Program-made: the position numbers and the translations under genes | Assembly: GCA_946482295.1 (NCBI GenBank) | Contig: CAMLRB010000086.1 | Coordinates: 1-14,065 of the forward strand | Reading direction: 5' to 3' | Source: an uncultured Bacteriovorax sp. | GTDB lineage: Bacteria; Bdellovibrionota; Bacteriovoracia; Bacteriovoracales; Bacteriovoracaceae | DNA: 14,065 bases | In this document: positions 13,963-14,065 of the stretch, one piece after another | Layout: every line of letters starts with the position of its first letter | Numbering within the stretch: the stretch's first letter is position 1 | The notes under the pieces: model-generated | Database searches by the model: none | What the model saw: the letters and a program-made list of their open reading frames with translations, nothing else | What the model was told of the DNA's origin: nothing

Positions 13963-14065
13963 TTTTATAACCCTTGTTTCGTTTCAACTGAATTTACACC
14001 GTTGGACAGATCTTCAGTGTATGGCGACGCTGTCGTCTGTTCCTTTATATCTGGTCCGTTAGCTG
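13963..14065. other. Upstream region at the right edge, no gene seen
   Basis: 103 bases upstream of the small secreted gene. No convincing -35/-10 pair is seen. A short palindrome, CGAC-GCT-GTCG, lies near 14025. The neighbouring gene lies beyond the edge. Confidence 0.5.

Overview
This 14 kb window looks like a chromosomal segment of a Gram-negative bacterium with moderate to low GC (about 40 percent by eye). I infer a relative of the predatory Bdellovibrionota, most likely Bacteriovoracia (Bacteriovorax/Peredibacter-like). The reasons are a KamA-family enzyme, very large secreted proteins built from phage tail-fibre modules, and outer-membrane and lipoprotein products in a compact genome. 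This is family-level pattern recognition and no search was run. There are no rRNA or tRNA genes, CRISPR arrays or insertion sequences that I can support.

Left part (1-3800): a lysine 2,3-aminomutase-type radical-SAM gene, cut by the left edge, and a DedA-family membrane protein are read leftward and may share a transcript. Diverging from them is a 678-residue secreted protein of unknown function.

Centre (3800-10980): a surface-protein locus. One gene encodes a Tat-signal protein made of six units of the phage virion-type repeat I recognise as DUF7483-like. It overlaps by ATGA with a gene for a LysM-like plus beta-barrel outer-membrane protein. Facing them tail to tail, with 5 bases between the stop codons, is a 1350-residue lipoprotein assembled from tail-fibre motifs (NGRTG, RGDK, three LDVNG motifs), three cysteine-rich repeats, a glycine-rich stretch and a tip-like C-terminal domain. 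I infer that these three encode surface fibres or adhesins and a partner that anchors or exports one of them. The context recalls the mosaic adhesive fibre proteins known from Bdellovibrio.

Right part (10980-14065): a divergent promoter region carries a 26-base perfect inverted repeat with the geometry of a Xer/dif site (10-base arms around a 6-base centre). It lies immediately upstream of a complete tyrosine recombinase gene that is longer than XerC/XerD. The recombinase gene runs directly into plsC (lysophosphatidic acid acyltransferase) and a DTW-domain tRNA aminocarboxypropyltransferase gene, and the row ends at a strong bidirectional terminator. A small secreted protein converges on that terminator from the right.

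The most original candidates are the Tat-exported phage-repeat protein with its translationally coupled LysM-barrel partner, and the possible single-recombinase Xer/dif module.
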